From a methanotrophic endosymbiont of Bathymodiolus puteoserpentis (Logatchev) (lineage in GTDB: Bacteria > Pseudomonadota > Gammaproteobacteria > Methylococcales > Methylomonadaceae), in assembly GCF_900128525.1 (NCBI RefSeq), contig NZ_FQTQ01000021.1:1-46199 (forward strand): a stretch of DNA of 46,199 nt, written 5' to 3'. The first letter of the stretch is position 1. Every line of letters starts with the position of its first letter. Positions 23,989 through 33,444 of the stretch are shown here, one piece after another. The notes under the pieces are model-generated. The model saw nothing but the letters and a program-made list of their open reading frames with translations. It was not told the DNA's origin and ran no database searches. The translations under genes were made by a program, and so were the position numbers.

Positions 23989-26244
23989 TTACAGCTCTAT
24001 TTCAAACCCGCCATAAGCAGATATGGGCATGCCGGGGCGTGGGCCTTCAGGTTGTCTGGAGACTAGATATTTATTATTAAACATATTTTGCACGCCAGCA
24101 AATAGTTTAACATTATCCATGACACGATAAAAAGCAGACATATCCATAACAAAATAGGCATCGGTTGTACCAAATCGTGCATCAGGCTTGCCTTCGCCAT
24201 TTAGCTGGTATTCGGTATTATTAGCGCTGGTGAAGGTTTTGCCAATATAACTACCGCTGATATTAATGCCCCAGTTATCTGCTTCAAGTCCTGTTCCTAC
24301 GCTAAAGACCCACTCAGGAATATAGGGGACTTTATTACCTGCTTGCCCATAACTAAAGATAGACTCTGCATCGGTGGAGCTTGAGCTATTTTGTTGAATA
24401 GCACTAGTATAAGTCGTCGTAAAATACCAAGGGTTACGATATTTCCACGCATTGGCAACGCCTGGGTCATATTGAGCTGAAAACTCTAACCCTGCGCTGT
24501 CAACACGGCCAAAATTTTCCGTTTCACCCGTGCCGGTGCCTCCAATATTGTCAATGACAATGAGATCGTGAAATTGGGTATAAAATCCGACGGCTTCAAT
24601 GGATAATGCTTGCTGTGGGTTAGTGTACCGTGCGCCCACTTCATAGGCGTAACTGCTTTCTTCTGTGATGCCGGATAGGGCGCTTTTGGGGCTAGGGGGC
24701 GAGATGCCACGGTTAAAACTAGCAAAACCCAGCCAAGAATCATTAAATTGATAGGTAACGCCTAAGCTACCCGCAATCATATTGAGGATATTTTTACCGG
24801 ATTGACTGGGTTTATTGTAATCCTCATAGGTTTGTTCCAGTCTTTCGTAGCGAATACCGGGGGAAAATGTCCAGTTGCCCACGCTGATAGTATCTTGCAA
24901 AAATAAAGCTAATGCGCCTGTACTTTGCAAACGATTGCCTGCGCCTCCGGGGGTACCAGGAGTCATGCCGTCAATGGTGCCATTAGCCAGTTGGCTGTAA
25001 TCATCGTCCCACTGGAAACGGCGGACTTTATCTTTATTAAAACGAATTCCTGCACTGATATCGTGTTGCATACTACCGAAACCGATATTGTAATAACTAA
25101 CAAAATCAACGCCTTTGGAGTTGTAATCACGATTATTGGCACGTACCCGCAAAGTACAGGATAAATCACCTTTTAGACAGGCCAGCCCTTCTCCATCTTG
25201 CACACCCGCTAAAGCAGAGGAGAGTTTTAGGGTATTGCCGTTTACATTGCGTATATCTTTAAGCTTATACCAGTTTCGTGAGAAATCATTGTTATATAAG
25301 GTAATAATGAAATCTAAGTTATCGGTTGGTGCAACTGCGTAACGCAGATAGGTACGTTTTTGTAAGCTTTGAATATTATCAAATCGAGTGGATGCATAAC
25401 GGCGGAAAGGGTCGCTTGCAAAGTCTGCTTCACTGAGTCCTAAATAGGTTTCATCGGCATCTAAATCTGAGGCACCATATTTAAATTCAAAGCGTTGATA
25501 AATATTGGTGTTGGGTTCCCAAGATAACTTAACCATAGGGTCTATTTTGGTAAAACCTGTATTATTGCCATCTCTGAAATCGGGGGTAGTATCAATCGTT
25601 TTATATCCTTGGTTTTGTCGAAAATAGGTTTCGACCAAAATACCTAATTGACCTATATCGGTATCAAAGGTATTGCCGGCATAAGCATGGGTACGAACAT
25701 CTCCAAAACTGCCATAAGAAAACTTTAGATAGGCATTAGCTTCTAATGGAATGGGTGTGGATAAGTAATTAATTACGCCACCTGTCGTCTGTGGGCCATA
25801 TTTTACTTGGCTGGAGCCTTTTAAGACTTCAATGCCACTCATGCGCCCAACGGTCGGAGAGTAGTAGGCGGCCGGTGCAGAATACGGTGCCGGTGCCGTG
25901 AGTATGCCATCTTCCATCATGGTAATTTTGGCACTGCGTGAGGTATCGACACCTCGTAGGCTGATATTGGGGAATAAGCCGAAACCATCCTCTTGGCGTA
26001 CATAAACGCCTGGTATTTTGCGTAATGCTTGGCTTATATCGTCATAATTTTGTGTGCGAATATCGGCTTGTGTGACTAAGTGGGCAGAGCCGGGCGTGGT
26101 TTCAATATTGGCTTGATTGCCAATGACCATCATCTTATCTAGTACATTTGCACTTGTTTGCGTTTCATCCTTTGCCGCACTGAGGCTCGGCAGGGAGAGG
26201 CCCAGGCACAGAGGTACTGCGAAGAAATTGATTTGTTTTTTCAT
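23989..26244 (-). CDS. TonB-dependent outer-membrane receptor (FecA-like)
   Basis: The product is about 751 aa from MKKQINFF; an ATG 4 codons upstream (26256) is the alternative start and would give 755 aa. It has a signal peptide ending near SLSAA, a plug domain (about 45-165) with DISQALRKIPGVYV, ISLRGVDTSRSAKI and GIEVLKGSSQVKYGPQTTGGV, and a 22-strand barrel ending in aromatic-rich beta strands (AYGGFEIEL). The plug resembles FecA, but the N-terminal signalling domain of FecA is absent. The ligand is probably a ferric chelate. A Fur-like site lies about 100 bp upstream. No TonB/ExbBD or ABC importer is in the window. Confidence 0.93.
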   Translation of the reverse strand: MKKQINFFAVPLCLGLSLPSLSAAKDETQTSANVLDKMMVIGNQANIETTPGSAHLVTQADIRTQNYDDISQALRKIPGVYVRQEDGFGLFPNISLRGVDTSRSAKITMMEDGILTAPAPYSAPAAYYSPTVGRMSGIEVLKGSSQVKYGPQTTGGVINYLSTPIPLEANAYLKFSYGSFGDVRTHAYAGNTFDTDIGQLGILVETYFRQNQGYKTIDTTPDFRDGNNTGFTKIDPMVKLSWEPNTNIYQRFEFKYGASDLDADETYLGLSEADFASDPFRRYASTRFDNIQSLQKRTYLRYAVAPTDNLDFIITLYNNDFSRNWYKLKDIRNVNGNTLKLSSALAGVQDGEGLACLKGDLSCTLRVRANNRDYNSKGVDFVSYYNIGFGSMQHDISAGIRFNKDKVRRFQWDDDYSQLANGTIDGMTPGTPGGAGNRLQSTGALALFLQDTISVGNWTFSPGIRYERLEQTYEDYNKPSQSGKNILNMIAGSLGVTYQFNDSWLGFASFNRGISPPSPKSALSGITEESSYAYEVGARYTNPQQALSIEAVGFYTQFHDLIVIDNIGGTGTGETENFGRVDSAGLEFSAQYDPGVANAWKYRNPWYFTTTYTSAIQQNSSSSTDAESIFSYGQAGNKVPYIPEWVFSVGTGLEADNWGINISGSYIGKTFTSANNTEYQLNGEGKPDARFGTTDAYFVMDMSAFYRVMDNVKLFAGVQNMFNNKYLVSRQPEGPRPGMPISAYGGFEIEL

Positions 26245-26344
26245 TTTCAGAACCATTTTTGTCTATTTTCAACCGGCAATATAAACTCAGCTTCGGTTGT
26301 ATTTTGAATGAAGCAAAAGTATAAAGTATTTAAAATATGATGTA

Positions 26345-26363
26345 AATGATAATGGTTGTTATT
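26345..26363. promoter_or_regulatory. Possible Fur box upstream of the TonB receptor
   Basis: AATGATAATGGTTGTTATT contains the TGATAAT core of the Fur consensus and is a partial palindrome (6 of 9 arm positions). It lies about 100 bp upstream of the receptor start on the minus strand, where iron repression would be expected. The second half is poor. Confidence 0.4.
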
Positions 26364-26429
26364 TGTATTAATATGCTTGAATTACACTAAAACTTGTATC
26401 ATAAAAATAGGCTCGTTTGAAAAATGAGC

Positions 26430-26460
26430 GGGTAACTTATTGACTATAAATAAGTTACCC
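26430..26460. repeat. Perfect 12-bp inverted repeat
   Basis: GGGTAACTTATT (26430-26441) pairs perfectly with AATAAGTTACCC (26449-26460) around a 7-nt loop. A weaker hairpin (GCTCGTTT/AAATGAGC, 26411-26429) touches it. No T-run follows, so a dispersed palindrome is likelier than a terminator. Confidence 0.8.
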
Positions 26461-26714
26461 AAACAGGTATTAAATGCCATGTTAATGCTTTGTGAGTAAG
26501 TCTGATTGTTATAGTAGGCACTTGATGGTTCCACTTTTTTGCAATCAAAGATTTTTGGCTTCCAGTTGGAAGTCGTAAGGTTTTATGATAATGTCCGCAA
26601 TTGTAAGTAAAAATTCACACCCTAAAAAGGCAGGTTTAGTTGCACCCTAGAAAGGTGTCATGACCAGCCCTCTTAGATGGCTAGCCTATTTGACCTAACA
26701 TTACTTTACGTCTT

Positions 26715-26732
26715 AGGACTCTAAGTCCTTTT
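26715..26732 (+). terminator. Weak hairpin plus T-run
   Basis: AGGACT (26715-26720) pairs with AGTCCT (26724-26729) around a 3-nt loop and is followed by TTT. The stem is short, and no + strand gene ends nearby, so its role is doubtful. Confidence 0.25.
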
Positions 26733-26850
26733 CTATTTTCTCTTGAAACTTTACATATTTGCGTATCATTTTTGCATCTTATTGGGAAACTTCAGCTCAT
26801 TTATAAAGAGTCCATATTCATAAATCATTGATACTGAAAATATATTTTTA

Positions 26851-28929
26851 ATGCGATTGTCCAGCTTAAGGAAAGTTAAAGCCTTACATTATCTAATACT
26901 TTATACCTGCCTATTACTCATCGCACTCGGTTACTGCTCCGTTGTTTCTGCTTTGGATTCCGTCACCTTTAGTGTTGATAAAATAAAAGCGAATGATTGG
27001 TCATTACACAATGCAAAGCTAAAAATAATTCAGCTTGACCAAGCTACGCCGAAAATATCACTTATTTCTGCTCGCTTAAAACTCCCAGCTCCCTTTAATA
27101 ATTTTAGTAAGCTTAATATTCGTTGCCAAAAATTTATTTGGCGTAAGAATTATATGGATTGCCAACAAGGGCATGGGCGCTTCAATTCCAGTGATTTTAA
27201 AGCACACGCTTTTGACTTCTCACTTCAAGTTAAAGGCAAAAAAAGTAAATTAGTCATTGATAATTTGACGGGGTTTAGTGGCAAAATTTCTCTTAATGCA
27301 CAAGATCAATCTGGAAAATGGCAACTACGCTTTAAAGCACAAAGATTAAATTTAGTGCAGTTTAAGGAATTTTTAGCTTTAGACCTTTTCGATATTAGCC
27401 AAGGACTAGCTGATATTGATATAGAACTGATAGGAGAGCAGGGGGCTGTGCAGACAATATTAGCAACTGCTCTACTAGATCAGCTATCAATGCAAGATCA
27501 ACAGGGGCGTATTGCTAGTGATGCGCTCACATTAAAAACTGAACTTAGCATGAAAAAAGGAGCAAAAGCATGGCAATGGCAAAACCTGATTGATATTTCC
27601 TCTGGTGATTTATATGTAGAGCCAATTTATTTGTCTATTAATAGTGCTCATGCTGTAACGTTGATAAATAATGGTTCGTGGTGGCCTGATCAGAAACAGG
27701 TTGAGTTGAAGAGCATTGAATTTAAACATACTCAACTTCTCAGCCTTCAAGCAAGTGCAGCTATAAATTATCAATCGGATTTACTGATTGAATCGGCAGA
27801 GCTAGAGCTGTATGTTCCTCAGCTAAAGCCAGTGACGCCAGTCTATCTAGCCCCTTTTTTAGCGACAGAGGGTATTGAATTACAAGGAGAGTTAGAGGTT
27901 AAGCTGAAATTACAGCAAAATATTTTGTCAGAAATTAATCTCGATATGCAGCAATTTACTTTGCGTGATAATGAGCAGCGGTTTTATTTAGGTCAAGCGA
28001 ATGCTGAGGTTAATTGGACTAAACAAAATAAGGATCAAGCCTCTTTTATAAATTGGCAAACACTCAATCTTAGAGCCATTCCATTTGCACCTGGGCAGCT
28101 AGACTTTACTTTATTTGATAGGCAATTTAGATTATTGCAAGCAGCTAAATTAGGCGTATTAGAGGGTGAATTATTTATTCAGAAATTTAGCTTTTCTACA
28201 ACTGAAAATAATGATGATCCAATCGTGCATTTTAAAGGATGGGTGGATAATTTATCCTTGGAGCAATTATCAAGAGCATTAAACTGGGAGCCACTGACGG
28301 GCTCAATAAGTGGCTATATTCCCTCAGTACGCTATCAAAATAAAACTTTGTCACTCGATGGTGAACTAAAGATGCGCGTATTTGGTGGGCAAGTAAGGAT
28401 TAATAACTTGGCTTCATCCGGTATGTTTACAAATTTTGCTCAGTTTTATATGGATCTGGAATTTGATGATTTGGATTTATCTATGATTACACGTAAGTTT
28501 CATATAGGAAATATTGAAGGTAAATTATCGGGGGTAGTGCAAAATTTGTATTTAGAAAATTGGCAGCCAGTTTCATTTTATGCTTGGATGGGGACACCTG
28601 AAGGCGATGATTCTACCCATAAAATTAGTCAGAAAGCGGTAGAAAATATTGCTAGTATTGGTGGCAACAGTGCGGCTGATGTTTTATCTAAAGGCTTTCT
28701 CAGCTTGTTTAGTAGCTTTAGATATGACAAGCTGGGGTTTGGTTGCTATTTGCATCAAGGTGTTTGTCAGTTAATGGGGGTTGAAGCGGTAGGTAATGGC
28801 TTTTACCTTGTTAAAGGTGGAGGATTACCGAGAATTAATATTATTGGTTATAACCCACGATTAAATTGGAGCGTTTTGCTAGAACGATTGCGCAGAATTA
28901 CAAAGTCAGATGAGTTTATTATTGAGTAA
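26851..28929 (+). CDS. YdbH-like AsmA/TamB-type lipid-transport protein
   Basis: The 692-aa protein has one N-terminal membrane anchor (about 13-33) and then a long run of beta strands without cysteines of note, the pattern of bridge-like AsmA-family proteins. The C-terminal block GFGCYLHQGVCQLMGVEAVG followed by YLVKGGGLPRINI matches YdbH. In E. coli, YdbH, TamB and YhdP span the periplasm and carry phospholipids to the outer membrane. E. coli YdbH is about 880 aa, so this one is shorter by about 190. The following ydbL-like gene starts 15 nt later, as in enterobacteria where ydbH, ynbE and ydbL are neighbours. Confidence 0.85.
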   Translation: MRLSSLRKVKALHYLILYTCLLLIALGYCSVVSALDSVTFSVDKIKANDWSLHNAKLKIIQLDQATPKISLISARLKLPAPFNNFSKLNIRCQKFIWRKNYMDCQQGHGRFNSSDFKAHAFDFSLQVKGKKSKLVIDNLTGFSGKISLNAQDQSGKWQLRFKAQRLNLVQFKEFLALDLFDISQGLADIDIELIGEQGAVQTILATALLDQLSMQDQQGRIASDALTLKTELSMKKGAKAWQWQNLIDISSGDLYVEPIYLSINSAHAVTLINNGSWWPDQKQVELKSIEFKHTQLLSLQASAAINYQSDLLIESAELELYVPQLKPVTPVYLAPFLATEGIELQGELEVKLKLQQNILSEINLDMQQFTLRDNEQRFYLGQANAEVNWTKQNKDQASFINWQTLNLRAIPFAPGQLDFTLFDRQFRLLQAAKLGVLEGELFIQKFSFSTTENNDDPIVHFKGWVDNLSLEQLSRALNWEPLTGSISGYIPSVRYQNKTLSLDGELKMRVFGGQVRINNLASSGMFTNFAQFYMDLEFDDLDLSMITRKFHIGNIEGKLSGVVQNLYLENWQPVSFYAWMGTPEGDDSTHKISQKAVENIASIGGNSAADVLSKGFLSLFSSFRYDKLGFGCYLHQGVCQLMGVEAVGNGFYLVKGGGLPRINIIGYNPRLNWSVLLERLRRITKSDEFIIE

Positions 28930-28944
28930 AGGAAAAACTGTATT

Positions 28945-29538
28945 ATGAGCATTAAAAATCTATCTATGTTTGGTGCATTGCTGTTAACAGCTTGCGTAAC
29001 GATTAATATTTACTTCCCTGCTGCTGCGGCAGAAAAAGCAGCCGATGAAATTATTCAAGACATACAAACGCTTGAACCAAGCCAGCCGCAATCTGAAATG
29101 AGCCCACAAAGTGCTTTGCCTAAATGGCAGGTAAGTGTTTACCAGCTAGTTGATCAGACGATTTCAGTCTTTATTTCATCTGCACATGCGGAAGCGAATT
29201 TATCCGTTAATAGCCCTGAAATTAGACGTATAACGGCAGATATGCGCGCTCGATTTGGGGCGTTAATTCCTTTTTATGAGCAGGGTGTTTTAGCTATTCG
29301 AGCGGATGGTTTATTAACAACTAAAGGCAGTGTGCCACTCAAAGATCGTAATAAATTAAGTAAATTAATTGCTGCGGAAAATGCAGATCGATATAAATTA
29401 TATCAAGCTATTGCTAATGCAAATGGGCACCCTGAATGGGCTGCACAGATTAAATCTACTTTTGCTCAGCGTTGGATAAGTCATGCTCAGTCTGGCTGGT
29501 GGTATCAAACCGCTAATGGTAGTTGGAAGCAGAAATAA
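28945..29538 (+). CDS. YdbL-family (DUF1318) lipoprotein with YnbE-like N-terminus
   Basis: The 197-aa protein begins with a lipoprotein signal; the lipobox is LLTAC with Cys17. The mature N-terminus CVTINIYFPAAAAEKAADEI resembles the short lipoprotein YnbE (ITINMNVKI then KADKDVEELL). Residues about 90-195 form a DUF1318/YdbL domain: RITADMRARFGALIPFYEQG, then LLTTKG and NRLRKLIAAENADRY-type sequence (NKLSKLIAAENADRY). In E. coli, YnbE and YdbL are separate: YnbE caps YdbH at the outer membrane and YdbL acts as its chaperone. Here both seem joined by a proline-rich linker. AAAGGA precedes the start. Fusion is my inference. Confidence 0.85.
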   Translation: MSIKNLSMFGALLLTACVTINIYFPAAAAEKAADEIIQDIQTLEPSQPQSEMSPQSALPKWQVSVYQLVDQTISVFISSAHAEANLSVNSPEIRRITADMRARFGALIPFYEQGVLAIRADGLLTTKGSVPLKDRNKLSKLIAAENADRYKLYQAIANANGHPEWAAQIKSTFAQRWISHAQSGWWYQTANGSWKQK

Positions 29539-29691
29539 GTAGGCTATATGATTTGATAGGGCAAATTAAAATTGATCATAATATCCGCGTCTTGGTCGTA
29601 TGCCAGGTTTCACCACGTTGTACCATGATTTTACATGCCGCGCTGCTATCGCTATGCTCTGTGTAAAACCATCAAGTTATTTCAATCGATA

Positions 29692-29724
29692 GGGGTAAAT
29701 AATGACCATGACTTATTTATCCCC
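29692..29724. terminator. Hairpin between convergent genes
   Basis: GGGGTAAATAA (29692-29702) pairs with TTATTTATCCCC (29713-29724) with one bulged base. It lies between the ydbL-like gene and the convergent HAD gene, so it could end transcripts from both sides, but no strong T-run follows. Confidence 0.35.
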
Positions 29725-29768
29725 GCTTTCGAATTTCAATTTGTTACGAGGAATATCTGGTTTGGGCA

Positions 29769-30428
29769 TTATTTATCACGTAAGCTAATAATTGGCCAGT
29801 TTGACTTTTCTGCATACTGTTTTAATTTTTCATCAGGATTAACGGCAACAGGGTGCTCTACTAGCTGTAATAAGGGTAAGTCATTATGCGAATCACTATA
29901 AAACCAACTATCATCTAAAGAGTAGCCTGTGACTTGTAGCCATTCATTTAATCGTGTGATTTTTCCTTCTTGGAAACAAGGCGTACCAGCTACATTCCCG
30001 GTATATCTTTCGCCTAGAAATTCAGGTGTCGTAGCCAGTAAATGATTTATGCCGTATAGCTCGACAATAGGTTCTGTGACAAATTTATTGGTTGCAGTAA
30101 TGACCAATAAAATATCACCTTGCTGCTGATGTTTATTAATAAGCTCTTGAGCTGGCTTTAAAAGAATTGGACGAATAACCTCTTCTATAAATTGACTGCG
30201 CCATTTAAGTAAATCTTGTAATGGATTGTCAGCCAGTGGCTTCAAAGAAAATTTCAGAAATTCATAAATGTCTAAATTACCTTCTTTGTATTCTTTATAA
30301 AAACGGTCATTTTCTTGTTCGTAATAGCTTGAATCAACAATACCTTGGTCAACTAAAAATTGTCCCCATAGATAGTCACTGTCATCAGCAAGTAAGGTAT
30401 TATCTAAATCGAAAATTGCTAAACTCAT
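29769..30428 (-). CDS. HAD-superfamily (subfamily IB) phosphatase
   Basis: The 219-aa enzyme has motif I DLDNTLL (7-13) with the nucleophile Asp and the acid/base Asp two residues later. Motif II is LLVITATNK (about 117-125), a conserved Lys region follows, and motif III/IV is WFYSDSHNDLPLL (about 180-192). This SerB-like subfamily includes phosphoserine phosphatases and histidinol-phosphatases; the substrate cannot be assigned. It is divergent from rppH, a pairing I believe occurs in other gammaproteobacteria. The 189-bp spacer between them has an 8-bp inverted repeat. Confidence 0.88.
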   Translation of the reverse strand: MSLAIFDLDNTLLADDSDYLWGQFLVDQGIVDSSYYEQENDRFYKEYKEGNLDIYEFLKFSLKPLADNPLQDLLKWRSQFIEEVIRPILLKPAQELINKHQQQGDILLVITATNKFVTEPIVELYGINHLLATTPEFLGERYTGNVAGTPCFQEGKITRLNEWLQVTGYSLDDSWFYSDSHNDLPLLQLVEHPVAVNPDEKLKQYAEKSNWPIISLRDK

Positions 30429-30517
30429 TATTAGTTCACTTTAGGTTAAGAATTTAAAAAATGGGGATGGTATCACTTAGCTATTTATGGAACAATGGTG
30501 TGATAAGTAATGCAAAG

Positions 30518-30548
30518 GAACGCGAGTCACACATTAATGGTCGCGTTC
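30518..30548. repeat. Inverted repeat between HAD gene and rppH
   Basis: GAACGCGA (30518-30525) pairs perfectly with TCGCGTTC (30541-30548) around a 15-nt loop, followed by TTTA. It lies about 70 bp upstream of rppH. It may be an operator or a terminator-like structure in the rppH leader. Confidence 0.45.
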
Positions 30549-30617
30549 TTTATGTTCAATACAAGGATTCTATCATTTAGGACCTTATTGCGAACAGTAA
30601 AAATATAGGTTTTAAAG

Positions 30618-31151
30618 ATGATTGACTCTAAAGGATACCGAGCAAATGTCGGCATCATCCTTTGTAACGCCCGAGGTCAAGTATTTTGGGCTAAACGAGC
30701 GCGCATGAATTCTTGGCAATTCCCTCAAGGTGGCATAGAAAATAATGAAAACCCTGAACAAGCTATGTATCGCGAACTATGCGAAGAAACAGGACTTAAG
30801 CCTGAGCATGTACAAATTTTAGGGCGTACTCGCTATTGGCTAAAATATAAATTACCGGAAAAATATATTAGACGTAATTCACACCCTTTATGTATAGGTC
30901 AGAAACAAGTTTGGTATTTATTGAAATTAGTGGGTCAAGAAGCTGATGTTATTTTAGATCAACACAAGAAACCGGAATTTGATGATTGGCAGTGGGTTGA
31001 GTACTGGGAGCCATTAAAATCTGTCGTTTATTTTAAGCGTAAAGTTTACCGTAAAGCGATGATGGAGTTAGGCGCTTTTTTAATGCTACCTTCGGTTGAT
31101 GTTGATGCAGAGAGTTACCTATCCAATGACAATATGAGCGAACATCAGTGA
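30618..31151 (+). CDS. rppH: RNA pyrophosphohydrolase
   Basis: The 177-aa Nudix hydrolase removes pyrophosphate from the 5' end of mRNA and so starts RNase E-dependent decay. The opening [14 protein letters not shown] and [17 protein letters not shown] are diagnostic for RppH. The Nudix box runs from G38 to L60 with the REL-EE-G core ([10 protein letters not shown]). The C-terminal [12 protein letters not shown] helix is also typical. Its stop overlaps the next start (GTGA), so tusC-like translation is coupled. Confidence 0.96.
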   Translation: MIDSKGYRANVGIILCNARGQVFWAKRARMNSWQFPQGGIENNENPEQAMYRELCEETGLKPEHVQILGRTRYWLKYKLPEKYIRRNSHPLCIGQKQVWYLLKLVGQEADVILDQHKKPEFDDWQWVEYWEPLKSVVYFKRKVYRKAMMELGAFLMLPSVDVDAESYLSNDNMSEHQ

Positions 31152-31507
31152 ACAAATCATTTTTATTTGTGATGCAGACGCCTGCTTATAGTGGCACTAA
31201 AGTACAGGAAGTATTAGATGTCGTGTTAATAACAGCTGCCTTTGATCAAAAAGTAAGTTTATTATTATTAGATGATGCGGTTTTTCACTTAAAAAATAAG
31301 CAACAAAATATGGCGCTGATAAGTAAAGATATAGGCGCTATATACCGATCATTGGAGCTTTATGATATAGAAAGCATCTATGTCGAACAAGAATCGCTAA
31401 ATTACACAGGTTTGTCGGTAAGTGACCTACTTATCCCTATAAAACTTATAGCACGCCGAAAATTACCCGCACTTTTGCACAGTTTTGACTTTGTTTTAGA
31501 AGGCTAA
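31148..31507 (+). CDS. tusC: Sulfur-relay protein of the TusC/DsrF family
   Basis: The 119-aa length equals E. coli TusC. The fold signature [18 protein letters not shown] (about 30-47) and [13 protein letters not shown] (about 79-91) align with TusC/DsrF, subunits of the heterohexamer that moves sulfur to MnmA for tRNA thiouridine or, in DsrEFH, to sulfur oxidation. The partners TusD/DsrE and TusB/DsrH are not adjacent, which is unusual. The GTG start overlaps the rppH stop. No cysteine is present, as expected for this non-catalytic subunit. Confidence 0.8.
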   Translation: MNKSFLFVMQTPAYSGTKVQEVLDVVLITAAFDQKVSLLLLDDAVFHLKNKQQNMALISKDIGAIYRSLELYDIESIYVEQESLNYTGLSVSDLLIPIKLIARRKLPALLHSFDFVLEG

Positions 31508-31627
31508 GCGCCAATACTAACGCTAGAGCAGCATGCTTCTGATAAAATACGCTTATTAGGTATACAACCAGTAGTAAACGCTTGTAGCTTCATTTTTTCA
31601 CCCTTTTATTTTTGTAATTAAGACACG

Positions 31628-33430
31628 ATGGATTTAAAAAATATACGAAATTTCTCGATTATTGCGCATATCGATCACGGGAAATCTACTTTAGCTGACC
31701 GCTTTATCCAGCTATGTGAAGGCTTATCTGATCGTGAAATGTCTGCTCAAGTTCTCGACTCAATGGATATTGAGCGTGAAAGAGGCATTACTATTAAGGC
31801 GCAGAGTGTAACACTTAATTACACCGCTAAAGATGGTGAAGTTTACCAATTAAATTTTATTGATACCCCCGGACATGTCGATTTTTCTTATGAGGTATCT
31901 CGCTCACTAGCTGCTTGTGAAGGGGCATTATTAGTGGTTGATGCCGCTCAAGGCGTTGAAGCACAAAGCGTGGCTAATTGTTATACGGCTATTGAACTTG
32001 GCCTCGAAGTAATGCCCGTATTAAATAAAATAGATTTACCTTCTGCTGACCCTGAAAAAGTTATTGCTGAAATTGAGGATATTATCGGCATTCCAGCTGA
32101 AAATGCCCTACATGTCAGTGCTAAAACAGGACTCGGGGTCGCAGATGTCTTAGAAGAACTCGTGCACACCATTCCACCACCTAGCGGTGATGAAAATGCA
32201 CCTTTACAAGCTTTAATTATTGACTCATGGTTTGATAATTATTTAGGCGTTGTATCTTTGGTAAAGATTGTTAGTGGCTCTTTACGTAAAAAACAAAAAA
32301 TTACTATTATGTCGACGGGAAAAAGTTTTATCGCGGAGCGTATTGGTATTTTTACACCTAAACGTGTTGATACACTCGAATTAAAAACGGGACAAGTTGG
32401 CTTTGTTGTCGGCGCTATTAAAGATATTTATGGCGCTCCAGTAGGTGATACGATTACCAGTACTGCCACCCCTTGTACCCATGCATTAGCTGGCTTTAAA
32501 AAAGTTCAGCCACGTGTTTTTGCCGGCTTGTACCCGGTGAGTTCAGATGACTATGAAGATTTACGCGAATCATTAAATAAATTACGCTTAAATGATGCCG
32601 CGCTACAGTTTGAACCTGAATCCTCACAGGCTTTAGGCTTTGGGTTTCGCTGTGGCTTTTTGGGTATGCTACATATGGAAATCATACAAGAACGCTTAGA
32701 GCGAGAATATGATGTTAATTTAATTACTACTGCGCCAACCGTTGTTTACGAGGTTGAAACTCATAAGGGCGACTTATTATATGTTGATAACCCAGCTAAT
32801 TTACCTGATATTGGTTCTATAAAAATGATTAGAGAGCCTATTATTCAAGCGAATATCTTAGTTCCGCAAGACTATCTAGGTAATGTGATTAGCCTATGTA
32901 TTGAAAAACGCGGTGTGCAAATGAATATGCAGTATATGGGCAGTCAAGTGTCTTTGCATTATGAGCTTCCTTTAAGTGAAGTTGTATTGGACTTCTTTGA
33001 TCGTCTTAAATCCGTGAGTCGTGGTTATGCATCTTTTGAGTATGAGTTTAAGCGCTTTCAAGAGGCGGCACTGGTTAAATTAGATATTTTGATTAATGGC
33101 GATAGAGTTGATGCACTATCAATTATTGTACATAGAGATTTAAGCCAGTCACGAGGTCGTGATTTAGTTGAAAAAATGAAAGAGTTAATTCCACGGCAAA
33201 TGTTTGAGGTTGCTATTCAAGCGGCTATTGGTGGCAAGATTATTGCACGCTCTACCGTTAAATCTATGGGTAAAAATGTGACTGCAAAATGTTATGGTGG
33301 TGATATTTCTCGTAAAAAGAAACTACTTGAGAAACAGAAAGCAGGTAAGAAGCGCATGAAACAGGTAGGGAATATTGAAATTCCACAGGAAGCATTTTTG
33401 GCCGTTTTACAAGTTAATAAAGACGCTTAA
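31628..33430 (+). CDS. lepA: Elongation factor 4 (back-translocase)
   Basis: The 600-aa translational GTPase has G1 AHIDHGKST (13-21), G3 DTPGHVDF and G4 NKIDL. It lacks EF-G domain IV and ends in the LepA-specific C-terminal domain ([20 protein letters not shown]). It acts on stalled or initiating ribosomes. It starts the lepA-lepB-DUF4845-rnc-era-recO-pdxJ run with 14-nt spacing to lepB. There is a 120-nt gap from tusC; no clear promoter was picked out. Confidence 0.98.
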   Translation: MDLKNIRNFSIIAHIDHGKSTLADRFIQLCEGLSDREMSAQVLDSMDIERERGITIKAQSVTLNYTAKDGEVYQLNFIDTPGHVDFSYEVSRSLAACEGALLVVDAAQGVEAQSVANCYTAIELGLEVMPVLNKIDLPSADPEKVIAEIEDIIGIPAENALHVSAKTGLGVADVLEELVHTIPPPSGDENAPLQALIIDSWFDNYLGVVSLVKIVSGSLRKKQKITIMSTGKSFIAERIGIFTPKRVDTLELKTGQVGFVVGAIKDIYGAPVGDTITSTATPCTHALAGFKKVQPRVFAGLYPVSSDDYEDLRESLNKLRLNDAALQFEPESSQALGFGFRCGFLGMLHMEIIQERLEREYDVNLITTAPTVVYEVETHKGDLLYVDNPANLPDIGSIKMIREPIIQANILVPQDYLGNVISLCIEKRGVQMNMQYMGSQVSLHYELPLSEVVLDFFDRLKSVSRGYASFEYEFKRFQEAALVKLDILINGDRVDALSIIVHRDLSQSRGRDLVEKMKELIPRQMFEVAIQAAIGGKIIARSTVKSMGKNVTAKCYGGDISRKKKLLEKQKAGKKRMKQVGNIEIPQEAFLAVLQVNKDA

Positions 33431-33444
33431 GGAGTACTACAGTA

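Larger units (their letters stand above)
26364..26850. other. Gene-free spacer with hairpins and direct repeats
   Basis: No convincing gene is seen. Two hairpins lie at 26411-26429 and 26430-26460. The 13-mer CACCCTAAAAAGG (26618-26630) recurs with one change at 26643-26655. The flanking TGTCCGCAATTGTAAGTAAA (from 26592) recalls the terminal region of IS21-family elements, so this may be a decayed IS end. A 6-bp hairpin followed by TTTT is at 26715-26732. The last 100 bp must hold the ydbH-like promoter. Confidence 0.45.

Noticed and set aside
31508-31621. Open frame continuing after the tusC stop
   Set aside because: It is in frame for about 37 codons but has no start, no family resemblance to TusB, and TusC is already full length at 119 aa.
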